A DNA stretch of 64,000 bases from Dendrophyllia cribrosa. Its lineage: Eukaryota; Cnidaria; Anthozoa; Scleractinia; Dendrophylliidae. The stretch is from NCBI GenBank assembly GCA_024195265.1, contig JAJLRJ010000010.1, forward strand, positions 8,049,667 to 8,113,666. Reading direction: 5' to 3'. The notes under the pieces were generated by a model. The model saw only the letters and a list, made by a program, of their open reading frames with translations. It did not search any database and was not told the origin of the DNA. The position numbers were made by a program, and so were the translations under genes. This document shows positions 60,329 through 64,000 of this stretch, one piece after another; position 1 is the first letter of the stretch; each line of letters opens with the position of its first letter.

Positions 60329-60711
60329 TTATACCAAGAAGGCTCCAAAAAAGCTTGCGGAGTCAGCAGGCGATATTGAATTGGTAATGCCATCAGACAC
60401 ACCAACCAGGATATGGTCACCATTCTGCAGCTCAAATACACCACCCTGATAACTGCTGTAAAGGAACAAGTTTGCTTTCTTGGGGTGGCACCTGGATGAC
60501 ACGCTTCTCATGATTACCTTTTGTTGAGTGCCGGTTCTATTAAGATGCACATAGTGAATCATATACTCCTGATCATTCTCCATTTGGAAGTACAGCTGAC
60601 TGTACACGTAGTATTTGCCGTTAAGTGGTATGACCAGTTCACCATTCTCGTATTGCATGCCGCCAGCTGAATGTGCGAACCCCAAGCTGTTTTCCCAGTG
60701 TCTGAGAATTC
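60329..60711 (-). CDS. TNF-superfamily ligand, terminal exon (TNF homology domain), copy 1
   Basis: A 383-base last exon after TTCTAG|, entered with two bases of a codon, ending at the stop at 60329. It encodes most of a TNF homology domain: HWENS and GGMQYENGELVIPLNGKYYV then YSQLYF (strands A to C), a middle with HYVHLNRTGTQQKVIMRSV, then GGVFELQNGDHILVGVSD and the classic end SFFGAFLV. TNF ligands are type II membrane proteins that trimerise and bind TNF receptors to signal in immunity or cell death. The N-terminal cytosolic, membrane and stalk parts must be on upstream exons that I cannot see. Confidence 0.9.
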
Positions 60712-61670
60712 CTAGAACAAACAACTCTCATGAATTCTACAATTACTATCTTAAATAACTCAAGCTGTCATTCAATAGCAAGCATGTTTTTCAGAGGCTC
60801 ATAACAGAAGCACAAAGAATAAAAGAAATATGCTTTGGGGGCATACCATAATTATATATTATAAAATAAAGTAAATTTAGACATCATGCAACATTTGGCC
60901 CTCAAGGGACCTGCAATAAGCTCCAAGAATGCCTCAAATCAGTTCATTTGCTGCACTCTTCCAATTAACCTTTCACTTTAAAGGGTACTTACGGCTTAAT
61001 GTGCTTTTTCCTCTTATGTTCCAAAAATCTGGAACATTTAACTATTTTTAATCGAATCCACTGAATCTGTATCTATTTTAAGAAGTCAACTGTAAATATT
61101 CTTTTTAAAAATCATAATTTTAGTTAGTTATTTTTAATTTAGTTTGTTATCATCTTGTAAGTGTGTTGAAATTTTAAACACATGCTAAGAACATTATTAT
61201 TATTATTATTATTATAAACTACTTCTTAAAGCTATTATATCTTATAACTTTGTATACCTACATTATAATTTTAACCATTGTTATATTAAAGTATCCTTTG
61301 CTCTTCAATAATTTAACATCTATCATATAAAAACTTTAAAAGACATAAATTAAGTTTTTATACTTCATATCTTAGAAGTCTTAAACTAAGTAAATTGTAC
61401 TTTCCATAAACTGCTTTTAACCACATTAGAAGACACATCTAGGACCACATACAAGTGTCTGCTGCTTGTAGGAAATTCCAGAGTAATGAAATGGTAAATG
61501 GGCATTCTAAACAGGCAGATTGCTAAATTGTGCCATTTTCTGGAAACATGAAATTACCACCTCTTTGCAGAGGGTTTATTTTACTGTGCTTTTCAATGAA
61601 GCTCAAAATTCAACCAACGGTTTTGTTTTTCATTGCTGTGATTATCATAGATGCCTCAAAAGATCATTTT

Positions 61671-61933
61671 ACAGTTGTGTGCTAATATTAGTACCCTGTG
61701 CGAGTACCTTCAGCCGAGGCCACAAGATAATGACGATAAGTAGTTTGAGTGAAAGTGATACTGGAGTTGACTTTGTTGTGATTCAAATCTTCCTGCTTTT
61801 CATATGTAGATCTTGCTGAACAAAAACAAGTTAGCATAAGAACAACATGATTTACATATGAAAAACAGGATGGTTTGTATCAAAACAAGGTCAACTACAG
61901 CCTCACTTCCACTCAAAGGACAGGTCACATAGC
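61671..61933. repeat. Complete palindromic ACAGTTGT repeat between the two TNF exons
   Basis: It starts ACAGTTGTGTGCTAATATTA and ends TAGCAGACAACTGTA. GAGTTGACTTTGTTGTGATT is mirrored by GTATCAAAACAAGGTCAACT, and GTTAGCATAAGAACAAC with CATATGAAAA forms the middle. Second full copy of the family at 48569-48754. Confidence 0.75.
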
Positions 61934-62252
61934 AGACAACTGTAATTGGGCTATTGAACTTCAAAAATTATCATTGGAAGGCACAGTAAGGCAATTCAAG
62001 CATGCCTGAGAGAGGTATATGTGGTCATTTTTTAAAGATGTCCTCTTCTGAGTGGTTATCAAAAGAACTTCCATAACAAAATGGCACAGAAAAAATGTGC
62101 CCACACCTGTGATCACGAAGGTACCTGATTTATGGCAATTGTACTTGATAAAACTAAAAATGCCATAAAAAAAAAAACTTAGCTCTGTAATCATTATGTC
62201 CAAGCTCAGTAATAAAAACATGAAAGTGGTCAACAATTTTTTTCAGTAATTT

Positions 62253-62584
62253 TTAAAGTAAAAATGCTCCAAAAAAACTTGCTTTCTCTATAAGATTAGC
62301 TCTGACATCTTGATGTCCAAGCTTAACGGTTATGACATCACGAGCACTCAAAGACACCAAGAAACTATGAGAAACAGTATTGAAAGCACGCCTTCCAGAG
62401 TACACACTCATGGCTTTAACCTCGCTGTTTACACAGACATAGAAGAACAAGCTTTTATCGTAGGCACTTGTATAATAAATCTGGCTATAAACAAAGTACA
62501 CTCCTTGTTTAGGGACAGTGAGACGTCCTTGTCCATATAACATCCCCCCTCGGAGCAGTGATGCACTCCAACCAGTTAAGAAGC
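62253..62584 (-). CDS. TNF-superfamily ligand, terminal exon (TNF homology domain), copy 2
   Basis: A 332-base last exon after TTTGACAG|, also entered with two bases of a codon, ending at the stop at 62253. It encodes WSASLLRGGMLYGQGRLTVP, then GVYFVYSQIYYTSAYDKSLF, VCVNSEVKAM, SLSARDVITVKLGHQDVR and the end SFFGAFLL. It keeps the same domain hallmarks as copy 1 but is about 17 codons shorter, mainly in the centre. Two neighbouring copies with the same phase and orientation point to local duplication. Earlier exons are not visible and may lie beyond 64000. Confidence 0.9.
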
Positions 62585-62667
62585 CTGTCAAAAAGAGAGC
62601 AAAAACCAAAGTGTCAAGCACTTTGGCCGAGGCCCTCTCCTCCGAAGAGTTAGTCTTGTTTAGTTGC

Positions 62668-63235
62668 ATTTAAAGTGCCAGCTTGATCAAATTTTTAAAT
62701 TTCATTTTAATTTGTGCATCTTTCAGAAGGAAATGAATGTAACCTGTCCAAACCGTTTTTCAATCCGTGCCAGAAAAGTTTTTTTTTTTTCGGCCTTACT
62801 TTGCGCATTTGAACAGCCATCATTAAATTTGCATGTTACTGAAGTCCAAAAAAAAGCAAGCAAACGTGCTAATTCAATCATTCACAATGACAACGGCAGC
62901 GATAGCAGCACAAAACAATAAGGTTAAATGAGCAAAAATTATGCCTCTGCACATGCGTTTGACATTTTGATACAATTCTTTGCTGTCCCTGCAAAACGAC
63001 AACTCCGAAGAGAGGAATTTTTTAGTCTATGAAGTCACTTTCGCTGGCTATTTTCAGGCTATCTTCAGGAACATGCAAATTTCATGGCAGCCGTGTAAAT
63101 GCTGAAAGGCCCCCAAAAAAGTTTTCCCTTGATCAGATTGGAAAATGGTTTGGACAAGTTAATAAATACATTATTTCCTTTTGAAAGGTGCAAAAAAAAA
63201 AAAAATTTAAAAATTTGATCTAACTGGCACTTTAA
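62668..63235. mobile_element. Foldback element with possible GCAT duplication, upstream of TNF copy 2
   Basis: TTAAAGTGCCAGCTTGATCA at the left is mirrored by TTGATCTAACTGGCACTTTAA at the right. The arms extend about 95 bp (AACCTGTCCAAACC against GGTTTGGACAAGTT). GCAT occurs on both outer sides. An 85-codon plus-strand frame over the left part is an artefact. It lies in the intron upstream of the TNF exon. Confidence 0.75.
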
Positions 63236-64000
63236 GCATGGACACTTGACAAGAAAAAATACACTAGATTATAGTAAGGTCGGGTTTACCAATTTTCGCA
63301 CTCAATGTGAGTTGTTTGTTGCTGAATTTTTTTTATGAAGCCATGCTTAAAGGGGCAGTGTCATGACGATTTGGTGTCATTTCAAAATCGTGATTTGAGT
63401 TTCTCTAGTCATTATGGACTGGGTCTGAATAAATAATTATTGCAACTTCTGAAAAAGGCTAACTTTTTTCAAGTTCTCAAATTTTCATTTCCAAAATAGG
63501 CTAAAACAGACCATCATCTGTTTCTCTTTCAAGAATTCATTAATTTTGTGTTCTTGGTGTTTTAGTATTATTTTTGTAAAATAAGTAAAGGTATTGTAGC
63601 ATGGTTTCCATGACAACACTCCTTAAATTAATAATGTGGATAAAATGTGGCTGAAATCCAATTTGATCATGTTTTTTCATCACATGTCCACGCTTAGATG
63701 CAACAAAAAGGTAGATGATGACCAGGTTCTAATTTAATAAAACAAACTTTAATCTTTCCAAAGGACCATTTGAGCAGGTGAGTTTTGATACAATGTTTTA
63801 ATCACCTTCATGTGCAATTATAAACCAGTGATTTCCAATGCTGTTTTACAACTATTTTAAAGTAATTTGACTGTGATTTTGGAATGTTGTGCAGCAATGC
63901 ATTTTATGTTAGCAGTAATTGCATCAAGGTTCCCTTGGTAGAGCTTTCATTGTCACAATGCATGTGCTCTGCTACCATTGCATTAACATTGCAATTGCTA
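63236..64000. other. Window end, nothing recognised
   Basis: AT-rich sequence with no frame of note. The missing 5' exons of the TNF-domain gene could lie here only if very short; I could not identify a signal-anchor exon. Confidence 0.4.

Noticed and set aside
61961..62236. 91-codon hydrophobic minus-strand frame as the membrane-anchor exon for TNF copy 1
   Set aside because: It starts just past the stop of copy 2, is AT-driven hydrophobic sequence, and I see no donor in the right phase with supporting context. Transcript data would be needed to revive it.

Overview
The window is eukaryotic nuclear DNA. It is AT-rich, has spliced genes with GT-AG introns, and is packed with miniature inverted-repeat elements. 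The mix of repeats (a Penelope-like retroelement with a hammerhead-like 3' motif, a tRNA-derived SINE, many foldback MITEs), together with a phospholipid scramblase gene and TNF-ligand exons, suggests an early-branching animal. My best guess is a cnidarian, probably a stony coral. That guess rests partly on remembered similarity of repeats and was not tested by any search.

Layout: (1) 1-1875 is flank made of old foldback elements. (2) 1876-28996 is one head-to-tail satellite array of about 112 monomers of about 241 bp. The core is highly homogenised and has higher-order periodicities of 4, 5, 8, 9, 10, 11 and 13 monomers. Both edges hold older, diverged monomers. Each monomer carries two nested inverted repeats, and many carry a 64-codon open frame that is probably not a gene. 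(3) 28997-36240 is intergenic, with foldback elements and a CCAAT-rich tandem repeat. (4) 36250-44556 on the minus strand is a six-exon phospholipid scramblase gene. All splice phases join cleanly into 281 residues, and the introns are full of MITEs and one thrice-interrupted SINE. (5) 44560-50070 is a repeat graveyard: a truncated, frameshifted Penelope-like element inserted in a GGACT repeat, a pure 99-bp G run, a coiled-coil pseudogene, a LINE fragment and a pogo-type MITE with TA target duplication. (6) 50070-60300 has no recognisable genes and several complete foldback elements. (7) 60329-62584 on the minus strand holds two tandem terminal exons of TNF-superfamily ligands, both entered in the same splice phase. 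Their upstream exons are not visible.

The real protein-coding content is therefore small: the scramblase and the two TNF-domain exons. I found no operon-like links, RNA genes or CRISPR. The most unusual structure is the satellite array.
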